Shown here in pieces: positions 1-7,497 of a stretch of 64,000 bases of DNA; position 1 is the stretch's first letter; each line of letters starts with the position of its first letter. This DNA comes from Pullilachnospira sp963929535 (GTDB lineage Bacteria > Bacillota > Clostridia > Lachnospirales > Lachnospiraceae), in the NCBI GenBank assembly GCA_963929535.1, contig CAWVIZ010000016.1, forward strand, positions 124,001 to 188,000, given 5' to 3'. A program made the translations under genes and the position numbers. Below the pieces are notes generated by a model, which worked only from the letters and a program-made list of their open reading frames with translations, was not told where the DNA came from and did no database searches.

Positions 1-122
1 AGTATACTTTGTCCTGAGATTCCATAGCATAATACACTTTTATCTATATTTAACCTGTACAGGCTGACTGCCGGCCGCATGACCGGACAGACTGTACTGT
101 TTTATCCGCCCACGGCGGCCTG

Positions 123-2024
123 TCATTCCTCCACCTTTACAGCCGCCCCTTCCACATGTTTCCTGTTCATCTGATGCCGCAGCTTCCTGTTCTCCACCGA
201 GTCAAAAACAATAGAGAAATCGTAATTTTCCGGGTATAATCTGTCCGCCGCCACCTGCAGCTTCAGCCGCTTGTGGCTTACGCTGATCTTTCCCCAGGGC
301 ATCTGCACCCGCAAAATCCCCTTATCGTCACTCTTTCTGCAGACGATTCCGATCTTTTTCTCCGGAAATACCATCACGCTGTCCCCCACCTGAAATTTTT
401 CCGCTCTGGTCTGTTTTCTGACACTTCCGTCTTTTTCCAGGGCAGCTGTGCGTTCTTTCCTGATTCCGGGGCTTTCCGCTCCCCGAACGATCTCCTGGTC
501 CTCCCTTCCGTATGCGGCCAGGGATGCCCGGCGCAGCATATTTCCCGGCATTCCCAGTTTCCGGGCAATATACAGAGCGCAGCTTTCCCCTGCCTTTCCG
601 ATCTCCAGCCGGTACAGGGGTCTCAGACTCTCCCGGTCAAAGGCCATTCTGGCATTCCTGAGCCCCTCCGTCTCCTCAGCGTAGGTCTTCACCTCCGGAT
701 AATGGGTGGTCACCAGAAACAGGCAGCCGCACTTTCTCAGCTCCTCCAGGATAGCCACCGCGATCCCCATTCCTTCTGTGGGGTCGGTTCCCGATCCCAG
801 CTCATCCATGATGACCAGGCTTTCCGGTCCGGCCTTTTTCAGGATCTCCAGCACGTTGGTGATGTGGGAGGAAAACGTGGAAAGGTTTTCTTCAATATTC
901 TGTCCGTCCCCGATATCGCACAGGATCAGGTTGTTCAGACAGATCCTGGCATCTTCGCAGGTCACATGAAGACCGCACTGAGCCATATAACAGTTCAGTC
1001 CCACCGTTTTGATGGCCACAGTCTTTCCCCCGGTATTGGGTCCGGTGATCACCACGCCTCTGCAGCCGTCCCCCACCGAAAAATCCAGGGGCACGCAGGT
1101 CTCCCGGTCCATCAGGGGATGTCTTCCCTTTTTCAGACAGATTTCCCTCTCCCGGATGATCTCCGGCTGGACACCATCCATCTGCATGGACAGCTTTCCC
1201 TTGGCAAACAGAAAGTCCAGTTTCTCAAAGGTTCTCCTGTTTTCCCGGAAGATCTCCTCCGCATCCGCCAGCATTCCTGTCAGGGTGTAGAGAATGGTCC
1301 GTTCTTCATTTTCCTCCTCCAGCCGCCAGACCTCCAGCTCCGACTGCAGTTTCCCCAGCGCCGCCGGCTCAATAAAGTACGTGCTTCCCGTGGCGGAACG
1401 GTCCACCACGCTTCCCGGTATCCGGGTACGGAACTGTTTTTTCACCGGCAGGCAGACCCGTCCGCTGCGAATGGTGGAAAACTGATCTGCCAGCATATCC
1501 CGGCAGGTTCTCACCAGAGAATCAGCCTTTTCCCGAATACGGATCTCCAGCTCCCCAATCTCCCTTCTGATATCCCGCAGCCGTCCGGTGGCATAATCGT
1601 CCACCCGGCCGTTCCGGATCATCCGGGAGATTTCCTCCCTCACCTGATCCATGGGATCCAGATTTTCCTCATACCAGGCCAGACCGATCTGCCAGGTTTT
1701 TCCTCTGGTCAGATAGGATTTCAGCCGGGCCACCGCTGCCAGTGTCTGGGCTGTCTCCTCCAGCTGCTCCGGTGTCAGGCAGCCGCCCTGCCGGGCTGTA
1801 ATCAGGTACTCCTCCATATTTTCAAAGGAGGTCAGCGGCGGATTCCCCAGCCGTTCCATCAGTTCCCGGGCCTGCGTGGTATCCCTCAGCGCCGCCGTCA
1901 CCTGCCGGGCTGACAGGAGGGGCACCATGGCGCTGATCTCCTCTCTGGCCTTCTGTGTACAGGCCATCTGGCACAGCATGGCCTTGATCTTATCCATTTC
2001 CAGAATTTTTTCCATATCTCTCAT
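123..2024 (-). CDS. MutS2-like DNA-binding ATPase without a Smr domain
   Basis: This 633-residue protein belongs to the MutS2 branch of the MutS ATPases. The Walker A motif GPNTGGKT is at residues 328-335, Walker B with DE is at 407-408, and the signature stretch (STFSSH, GSGTDPTEG) lies around them. An upstream core/clamp region ends in the MutS2-type GSTYFIEP segment near 213-220. Full MutS2 proteins are about 780-800 residues and end in a Smr nuclease domain. Here the protein stops about 75-150 residues short, after a KOW-like stretch, and no HGxGxG Smr motif is present. A complete MutS2 is encoded at 50296-52680, so this is a divergent paralogue. The ATG at 2024 follows an AGGAG site. A role in branched-DNA binding or ribosome rescue is inferred from the family. 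Confidence 0.88.
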   Translation of the reverse strand: MRDMEKILEMDKIKAMLCQMACTQKAREEISAMVPLLSARQVTAALRDTTQARELMERLGNPPLTSFENMEEYLITARQGGCLTPEQLEETAQTLAAVARLKSYLTRGKTWQIGLAWYEENLDPMDQVREEISRMIRNGRVDDYATGRLRDIRREIGELEIRIREKADSLVRTCRDMLADQFSTIRSGRVCLPVKKQFRTRIPGSVVDRSATGSTYFIEPAALGKLQSELEVWRLEEENEERTILYTLTGMLADAEEIFRENRRTFEKLDFLFAKGKLSMQMDGVQPEIIREREICLKKGRHPLMDRETCVPLDFSVGDGCRGVVITGPNTGGKTVAIKTVGLNCYMAQCGLHVTCEDARICLNNLILCDIGDGQNIEENLSTFSSHITNVLEILKKAGPESLVIMDELGSGTDPTEGMGIAVAILEELRKCGCLFLVTTHYPEVKTYAEETEGLRNARMAFDRESLRPLYRLEIGKAGESCALYIARKLGMPGNMLRRASLAAYGREDQEIVRGAESPGIRKERTAALEKDGSVRKQTRAEKFQVGDSVMVFPEKKIGIVCRKSDDKGILRVQMPWGKISVSHKRLKLQVAADRLYPENYDFSIVFDSVENRKLRHQMNRKHVEGAAVKVEE

Positions 2025-2185
2025 TGTCTTATCTCCTCTGCATTGACCCTGGGGCCATTTTCTTCTTTTTGCAGGCCGGCGCTGTCACAGCGGGGATACC
2101 GGTGATCCACAGTGCCGTCATGCATGTCTGCCGGCATCTTCTCTCCGGTATTGGGCCGCAAGCCTGAAAAGCTCCCATAAAACGC

Positions 2186-2208
2186 AAAAAGCCGCAGAAT
2201 CCTGCGGC
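2186..2208 (-). terminator. Intrinsic terminator upstream of the MutS2-like gene
   Basis: Read on the minus strand, a GCCGCAG/CTGCGGC stem (2191-2197 with 2202-2208) and a 4-nt loop are followed by TTTTT (2190-2186). It lies before the MutS2-like gene on the same strand, so it either ends an upstream transcript or attenuates read-through into that gene. Confidence 0.7.
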
Positions 2209-2344
2209 GAAATCATCCGTATCCTTCTGCGGTTTCCTGTCCATTCCCTCTGACAGACCAGTCCTCAACATATCCGGAGCACAGCAGTCTATGCTCAGCA
2301 AACCAAACGGACATGCAGACATATCCTCTTGTCTCGCCGCCCGC

Positions 2345-2372
2345 AAAAAAAGCACAGCCAAACAGCTATGCT
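2345..2372 (-). terminator. Intrinsic terminator of a possible small RNA
   Basis: On the minus strand, AGCATAGC pairs with GGCTGTGCT (one G-T pair, short loop), followed by a run of seven T. It lies about 213 nt downstream of a strong promoter with no convincing open frame between them. Confidence 0.65.
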
Positions 2373-2585
2373 TTCCTGTCTTTCCGGAAACTGTCAGATT
2401 CGGAAAATATATGGGAAGTGTTCTACATTCAGCAGTAAAATACCGGCGCGCACGCCGACAAAAGGCTGTGGAATCCCTCCGGATATCCATGGCCTTTTCA
2501 ACTATTCAGTTGCTATTTTACTACCAGCACACGTAACAAACTCTTCCCTTCTTTCTCTCTGAATTTGATAAATCCTTTCGGATTC
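2373..2585 (-). ncRNA. Candidate non-coding transcript of unknown class
   Basis: The stretch between a near-consensus promoter (2592-2621) and a terminator (2345-2372) has no credible coding frame. The only longer frame across it is rich in Cys and Arg and has no recognisable family. The transcript would begin with a GAATCC-GAAA-GGATTT hairpin. I looked for T-box, cobalamin, c-di-GMP, RNase P and tmRNA hallmarks and found none. 6S-like RNA cannot be excluded by eye. Confidence 0.35.
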
Positions 2586-2591
2586 CTGTTC

Positions 2592-2621
2592 ATTATACAC
2601 AGACGCGCTCCGGGCTGTCAA
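2592..2621 (-). promoter_or_regulatory. Sigma-A promoter, consensus -35 and -10
   Basis: On the minus strand, TTGACA (2621-2616) is separated by 18 nt from TATAAT (2597-2592). Both hexamers match the consensus. It lies downstream of the holin stop codon and fires away from the holin, toward the candidate RNA and the MutS2-like gene. Confidence 0.75.
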
Positions 2622-2658
2622 GAAAATTTTCTTATCCCTTTGCCTGCGCGGCAACAGT

Positions 2659-2970
2659 TCAGCCTTCCTCTCCCCCGCTCTGTTTCGGTTCCTTCATCTG
2701 CTTGATCATCTGATGTACATAGGTACTCAGCCCCGCCGTAAGAATTCCCTGGGTAATGGCCGTAAACGCTGCCATTACCACATCCTGGATCCCGTCAAGT
2801 GTTTCCGTAGCGAAAACGTACAGCATACAGATCAGGATACCTGCCGCACCGTTGATCAGAGGAATAAAACGGCAGTTTACGATCTTACTCTTCTTCACCG
2901 CAACACCCAGTACATACAGCGCCACAGCCACAACCACAAGCTCCGGTTTGATATAATTGCTCAGATCCAT
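2659..2970 (-). CDS. Small phage-type holin (Hol44-like)
   Basis: This 103-residue protein has an N-terminal hydrophobic segment (about residues 8-24), a second one (about 38-56), an amphipathic stretch around 65-90 and a charged lysine-rich tail. That layout, and the opening MDLSNYIKPE, fit the small Hol44/phage_holin_5-type holins that permeabilise the cytoplasmic membrane. The ATG at 2970 was chosen because AGGAGAG precedes it. The frame stays open upstream, but that part is unlike a holin and runs into repeat sequence. No endolysin or other phage gene is adjacent, so this is an orphan holin. The last codons and stop are provided by a 15-nt sequence (2654-2668) that recurs at 62839 as an inverted-repeat end. 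Confidence 0.75.
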   Translation of the reverse strand: MDLSNYIKPELVVVAVALYVLGVAVKKSKIVNCRFIPLINGAAGILICMLYVFATETLDGIQDVVMAAFTAITQGILTAGLSTYVHQMIKQMKEPKQSGGEEG

Positions 2971-3035
2971 CCTGTCTCTCCTGTCCGGTATACTGACATA
3001 TGACAGTTCCGTCTTTTGCCGTCCCGCAAGAACGC

Positions 3036-3183
3036 TGTGTGCCGGCGGCACACATTCAGCGCAAAACGGAATGCAGATCCAGCTGCACATGCAGCGGGAT
3101 TCCAAGACCCGGGGCGCAGTCTGCGGTCTTCGCGGCCTGTGTGCATGCATCTGTGACCGTGAAGACACATGACCAAGCGGTTA
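3036..3183. repeat. Dispersed intergenic repeat, copy 1
   Basis: The 417 bp between the holin and the ribokinase remnant hold no gene. A perfect 8-bp hairpin TGTGTGCC-GGC-GGCACACA lies at 3036-3054. The block at about 3093-3166 is, in reverse complement, clearly similar to 62857-62940. The clearest shared core is GCATGCACACAGGC and the flanking TTCAC.GTCACA. Similar TGCC-NNN-GGCA hairpins occur at 7324-7340 and 63010-63022. Confidence 0.65.
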
Positions 3184-3387
3184 CAGTGACATGCCCTTAG
3201 TCCGGCGGATGCCTTGCCTGAATTTCCATCTGGAGCGTTGCCGTAAGTCAGCCCCTCCGCAAAAGTCACTCGTCAGTACACCAGTTTTTGCAGCAGCCTG
3301 ACCTTTCGGCCTCCCTGCCGCTTTTTTTATATCATATGCGGAAATTCCCGGACAGCGCAGGCTTTTCGCAAAAAATGGATCAAACCC

Positions 3388-4272
3388 TCAAAATACTGCC
3401 GCTTCCACCTCTTCTATTCCGGGGATCGACGGGGCTGCTCCCTTTCGGGACACTGCCAGGGCCGAGGCCCGGGAGCCGAGATCCAGTGCAGCGGAAATCT
3501 CCATCCCCTTCAGCATCCCTGCCAGAAAATATCCTGTAAAGGTATCCCCCGCCCCGGTGGTATCCACAGCCTTCACCCGGTAGGCACTCTGCCGGTACAG
3601 GCGCCCCTTCCCCTGGTATACAGAGCCCCTGCTCCCCAGGGTCAGCACCACCTCTGCCCGGGGATATTTCCGGACCATCAGCCCCAGTGCCTCCTCCGGA
3701 TCCGCCGTGCCCGCGATCCGGGCTCCCTCGATCTCATTCATAAGAAACAGGGAAATTTTTTCCATATCCACCTGGTTCAGATTTTCATCGATGGGAGATG
3801 GATTCAGCACGATCCGCATGCCCCTCCTGTAAGCCGTATCCACAATATATCCCAGAAGGTTGATCTCATTCTGCAAAAGCAGAAGATCTCCCTGCCCAAA
3901 CTCTTTCAGCACCCCGTCCACCCACTCTCTGGTCAGCGCCCGGTTGCTTCCTCCATACAGCAGGATACAGTTCTGAGCTTTCCGGTCCACCCGGATCATC
4001 GTATGGCCGTTTTTTCCGGAAATCCTCCGGATATACCGGGTGTCCACTCCATTTTCCCGGCAGATATCCAGAAACATCTCACCGTCTTCCCCGATCATGC
4101 CGGCGTGATACGCCGGTACTCCCGCCCTGGCCAGAGCTATAGACTGGTTCAGTCCCTTTCCCCCGCAGAAAACCTCCATTTCCCCGGAAGCCAACGTCTA
4201 TCCACCCGTTACAATATGATCCACCTGATAGACATAATCCAGATTCAGAGATCCCATATTCAATACCTTCAT
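3388..4272 (-). pseudogene. Ribokinase-family (PfkB) sugar kinase with an in-frame TAG
   Basis: The frame encodes a 294-residue PfkB kinase of normal length. The start region is MKVLNMGSLNLDYVYQVDHI, the sugar-binding segment is FCGGKGLNQ, and the anion-hole/catalytic-base motif is DTTGAGDTF near the C terminus. The ATG at 4270-4272 is preceded by GGAGGAG. Codon 25 (4198-4200) is TAG, exactly where ribokinases have the Glu of their GE(T/N)L motif; GAG to TAG is one base change. The rest of the frame is intact. The gene is therefore probably inactive, unless translation restarts at the TTG at 4194, the TAG is suppressed, or it is a sequencing error. It stands alone, without transporter or regulator genes. 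Confidence 0.85.
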
Positions 4273-4513
4273 ACTTGTTTCTCCTCCTTTCTTGACGGCA
4301 GTCCGGCCTTCCCGCAAACCTCACCGGCCGCTCGTCCCAAGCAGGCTGGCGCTTTCTCCGACTCGCTTTCGCTCATTATAACACAGGGGATCCGTCAGCG
4401 GAAAATCGGAATGCCGGATAACTTATTGGCTGAAATTTCGGATCCAGTCACATTTCTTACACATTTATAAGGTATCATATCTTTTATTACATCAAAGAAG
4501 GAGAACATACAGC

Positions 4514-5077
4514 ATGAAAAAAGAAAATCGGAAAATGGCTCAGCAAAAAAGAGCACAGGAAAGGAAAAAACAGGAAAGGAAACGGAAGATCAAAAAATTC
4601 CTGGCATATTTTCTGCCCTCCGCAGCCGTCCTGATCCTGATCTTTGTTCTGGTCTTTGACAGCATCCACAATTCCCAGCAGGTTTCCGCTGAGGAAGATA
4701 CTGCCTCAGAGACTTCCTCCAATGAGGATACCGCCACAGATGACGCTTCTGCCGAGGACGCATCCTCAGACAGCAGCGAGAGCACAGAGCTATCCACTGA
4801 CAGTTCCCTGACTGTCGAAGACGGAGATACTGTCAATATCGATTACGTGGGCACCATTGACGGAGAGGAGTTTTCCGGCGGAAGCACCGATGGCTCCGGT
4901 ACGGATCTGGTGATCGGTTCCGGCAGCTATATTGATGATTTTGAAGATCAGCTTATCGGCGCGCATCCCGGAGATCAGGTCTCTGTGGAGGTCACTTTCC
5001 CGGATGACTACTCCAACCAGGAACTCCAGGGACAGGATGCGGTATTTTCCGTGACCATCAACGGAATCTACAGATAA
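4514..5077 (+). CDS. Membrane-anchored FKBP/trigger-factor-like peptidyl-prolyl isomerase
   Basis: This 187-residue protein has a strongly basic N terminus (residues 1-28), one transmembrane helix (about 29-49), an acidic Ser/Thr/Asp/Glu-rich linker (about 55-97) and a C-terminal FKBP-like fold. The FKBP signatures are GDTVNIDYVGTIDGEEF, a D-F-E-x-Q-L-I-G segment, VTFPDDY and a closing VFSVTINGI. The order is that of the FKBP module of trigger factor, so an extracytoplasmic prolyl isomerase or chaperone is likely, although the aromatic active-site residues are sparse. An AAGGAG site lies shortly upstream. The gene converges on the aminotransferase that ends at 5192. Confidence 0.85.
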   Translation: MKKENRKMAQQKRAQERKKQERKRKIKKFLAYFLPSAAVLILIFVLVFDSIHNSQQVSAEEDTASETSSNEDTATDDASAEDASSDSSESTELSTDSSLTVEDGDTVNIDYVGTIDGEEFSGGSTDGSGTDLVIGSGSYIDDFEDQLIGAHPGDQVSVEVTFPDDYSNQELQGQDAVFSVTINGIYR

Positions 5078-5129
5078 AACTGCAGCAGTCCAGCCGAAAG
5101 ACTGAACTGCCGCAAAAAATGGACATGCC

Positions 5130-5165
5130 GGCAGTTCCGCCCGGTCCTACCGCTGCGGAGCTGCC
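5130..5165. terminator. Hairpin between convergent genes
   Basis: GGCAG (5130-5134) pairs with CTGCC (5161-5165), and CCGC (5137-5140) pairs with GCGG (5155-5158). No good T-run follows on either strand, so termination is inferred from its position between convergent stop codons. Confidence 0.35.
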
Positions 5166-5191
5166 GCGTAAAAGTCAAATGAAGAATTCCG

Positions 5192-6400
5192 TCACTCGTT
5201 GAGGTTGAATACATATCTGTCCAGACGGTCCATGGCTTCCTCCACTCTCACCCGGGGGAGAGCCAGATTCAGCCGAATGGTCCAGGGATGCTTAAAGGGA
5301 CGTCCATCCTGCCAGATCACCCCAACTCCAATTCCTGCGTGCAGCAGTTCATCCATGGTCTTTCCATGTGTTTTACACCACTGCTCACAATCCAGATACA
5401 GCATATACGTTCCCTGGGGTCTGGCAAGCGTCACTCCCTGAAAATGCCGCAGAATGTAGTCATATGCGTAATCCACATTGCCGCCCAGAACCTGACAGAG
5501 CTGGTCTACCCAGTCCATACCCTCCGGAGTGTATGCTCCCATCAGAGCATGGACCGAAAGTACATTGGGCGAATTGTAGTGGGACATGGCAGAAACCTTT
5601 TCTATCCGGTCCCTGAGATAACTGTTCCGGATCACATGGTAGGATCCCACCAGCCCGGCCAGATTAAACGTCTTGCTGGGAGCATAGACTGCGATGGTCC
5701 TGTTTTCCGCATCCCTGGAAATGCTCTGGGTGGGAATATGATGGTTTCCGGGAAGCACCAGATCTGCCCAGATCTCATCAGAAATCACGATACAGTCATA
5801 TTTTGCGAACAGCTCCATGGCCTGTTCCAGCTCTTCCTTTTCCCAGACCCTTCCTGTTGGATTATGGGGTGAGCAGAAGATCACACAGTGAATATGGTTC
5901 TCTGCGATCTTTTTCTCCATATCCGCGTAATCCATCCTCCAGATCCCTGCCTCATCCTTCTTCAGTTCACTGAGGACCATCCTTCTGCCGTTGTTGTCCA
6001 TAACACCTGTAAATCCGATATAGGTGGGAGAATGGAGAAGCACTGCCTCTCCCGGAGCGGTAAATGCCTGCAGAGCGCTGGAGACACATCCCAGTACGCC
6101 ATTTTCATAGCCGATATACTCCTTTTTCAGCCCTTCCACACCGAAGCGTTCCTGCTGCCACCGGATGATCCTGTCAAAATATTCCTCCGGAAGGTCAAAA
6201 TATCCGAAATGCGGATGTTTCAGCCGATCCTCCATTTCCTCCAGGATGGTGGGAAGGGTGGGAAAATTCATATCTGCCACCCACATGGGGATCACGGAAA
6301 ATCCCTCCTCTACCTTGGCGCCGGGGATCGGTATCTGATCCACTGCAATGGCGTCATGCCCTTTTCTGTCCAGAATCGTTGTAAAATCATACTTTCTCAT
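5192..6400 (-). CDS. MalY/PatB-type PLP aminotransferase (C-S lyase family)
   Basis: This 402-residue class I/II PLP enzyme has the MalY/PatB N-terminal hallmark of residues 38-45 (PMWVADMN), the SPHNPTGR segment at 177-184, the cofactor aspartate in SDEIW (207-211) and the Schiff-base lysine K243 in APSKTFNLAG. Family members cleave cystathionine or cysteine conjugates to pyruvate, ammonia and a thiol, and some act as regulators. Length is typical. No methionine or cysteine biosynthesis gene is adjacent. The upstream neighbour is a divergent TetR gene, so the two may share control, but this is inference. Confidence 0.9.
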   Translation of the reverse strand: MRKYDFTTILDRKGHDAIAVDQIPIPGAKVEEGFSVIPMWVADMNFPTLPTILEEMEDRLKHPHFGYFDLPEEYFDRIIRWQQERFGVEGLKKEYIGYENGVLGCVSSALQAFTAPGEAVLLHSPTYIGFTGVMDNNGRRMVLSELKKDEAGIWRMDYADMEKKIAENHIHCVIFCSPHNPTGRVWEKEELEQAMELFAKYDCIVISDEIWADLVLPGNHHIPTQSISRDAENRTIAVYAPSKTFNLAGLVGSYHVIRNSYLRDRIEKVSAMSHYNSPNVLSVHALMGAYTPEGMDWVDQLCQVLGGNVDYAYDYILRHFQGVTLARPQGTYMLYLDCEQWCKTHGKTMDELLHAGIGVGVIWQDGRPFKHPWTIRLNLALPRVRVEEAMDRLDRYVFNLNE

Positions 6401-6484
6401 ATCCGTACCCTTTCTGTTGCTTTTTCCAAAATGTATTTTCCTGCTTCACTGCTGCACCAGTGAAACGCAGCCAGACAGACGCTC

Positions 6485-6513
6485 TTGACCATCTGTCCGG
6501 AAATCCCTATAAT
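6485..6513 (+). promoter_or_regulatory. Promoter for the TetR gene
   Basis: TTGACC (6485-6490), a 17-nt spacer and TATAAT (6508-6513) lie 73 bp before the TetR start. Partly repeated CAGACAG/CTGTCCGG sequences overlap the -35 side and could be an autoregulatory operator. Confidence 0.65.
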
Positions 6514-6586
6514 ATTTTTATGACCGGCGGGAACTTACCTCCACCTGATCGGGAGAGCGTTTCCTGCCCGAAAGGAAGGAACAGCC

Positions 6587-7225
6587 ATGCCCAAAAGCCC
6601 TGAAAAAATAATCAATGCCAGAAACGCAAGAAAAGAAGAGATCATCAACGCCTGCGCCTCCCTCTATGAGACAATGAGCTTCAAGGAGATCACCCTGAAG
6701 GACATCGGGAAGAAGACCACCTTCACCCGTACCTCTATCTATAATTATTTTCAGACAAAGGAAGAAATTTTCCTGGCTCTGCTCCAGCGGGAACATCAGT
6801 TGTGGATTTCCGATCTGGAAACGATCCTCCGGACCCACAGTACCCTTTCCGCCGAGGGCTTTGCCGCCAAGCTGGGCTGTACCCTGGAAAAGCGGGAATG
6901 TATGCTGAAGCTGATGTCCATGAACCTATACGACATGGAAGGCAACAGCCGCCTGGAGAACCTTGTGGCCTTTAAAAAGGTATACGCCGACGCACTGCGT
7001 ACCCTTGCCCGCTGTCTGGAAAAGTTTTTCCCCTCCATGACAGACTCCGATATCCAGGAATTTCTCTATGCCCTTTTTCCGTTCCTCTTCGGGGTCTATC
7101 CGTATACCACCGCCACAGAAAAACAGAAAGAGGCCATGGAGCTGGCCCGGGTCAACTACGCCCGGCATTCCATTCAGGAACTTACCAGATCCTTTGTCTC
7201 CAGGCTGCTGCGCTCCTTTTCCTGA
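6587..7225 (+). CDS. TetR/AcrR-family transcriptional regulator
   Basis: This 212-residue protein has an N-terminal TetR DNA-binding domain (about residues 15-62). The helix-turn-helix reads EITLKDIGKKTTFTRTSIYNYF, followed by the usual KEEIFLALL helix. The rest is a helical ligand/dimer domain whose inducer cannot be read from sequence. The start is preceded by a GGAAGGAA site. It is divergent from the MalY-type gene with about 186 bp between starts, so it may control that gene as well as itself. The downstream gene is convergent, with a terminator hairpin between them. Confidence 0.9.
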   Translation: MPKSPEKIINARNARKEEIINACASLYETMSFKEITLKDIGKKTTFTRTSIYNYFQTKEEIFLALLQREHQLWISDLETILRTHSTLSAEGFAAKLGCTLEKRECMLKLMSMNLYDMEGNSRLENLVAFKKVYADALRTLARCLEKFFPSMTDSDIQEFLYALFPFLFGVYPYTTATEKQKEAMELARVNYARHSIQELTRSFVSRLLRSFS

Positions 7226-7323
7226 CTGCCCAAAGTCCCGGTTTCCCTGTCCGATCTGCGCGATACTGCAGCGGACAGCGAACGGCTTTGCCGTAAGCCG
7301 CCCGCTGCCCGGCAAATGGTACT

Positions 7324-7340
7324 GCGTGCCAGTGGCACGC
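7324..7340. repeat. TGCC-NNN-GGCA hairpin, copy 2
   Basis: This is a perfect 7-bp stem GCGTGCC/GGCACGC with loop AGT, in the gap after the TetR gene. It is the same hairpin type as at 3036-3054 and 63010-63022. Confidence 0.55.
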
Positions 7341-7412
7341 GTTTGGCACCGACCGCAGCGGAGCGAAGACCCGCTCACGCAAGCTGGCGGCCATTTACAT
7401 GGTTTACCGCGC

Positions 7413-7446
7413 AAAGACAGACGGTCCCAAACCGCCTGTCTTTCAT
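7413..7446. terminator. Bidirectional terminator
   Basis: AAAGACAGACGGT (7413-7425) pairs with ACCGCCTGTCTTT (7431-7443) with one mismatch and a 5-nt loop. It lies between the convergent TetR and dehydrogenase genes, with T-rich ends on both strands. Confidence 0.7.
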
Positions 7447-7497
7447 CCTTCAACTTTTATCCGGCAGCCATCTCTTCCGCCTTTTCCATTCATAAGC

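Noticed and set aside
273..1913. A 546-codon open frame on the plus strand
   Set aside because: It is antisense to the MutS2-like gene, has no recognised domain, and its composition (Gln, His, Pro, Ser rich) is typical of a shadow frame.
2029..2490. A 153-codon frame on the minus strand after the promoter at 2592-2621
   Set aside because: It is Cys/Arg rich, crosses two intrinsic terminators, has no family resemblance and no ribosome site.
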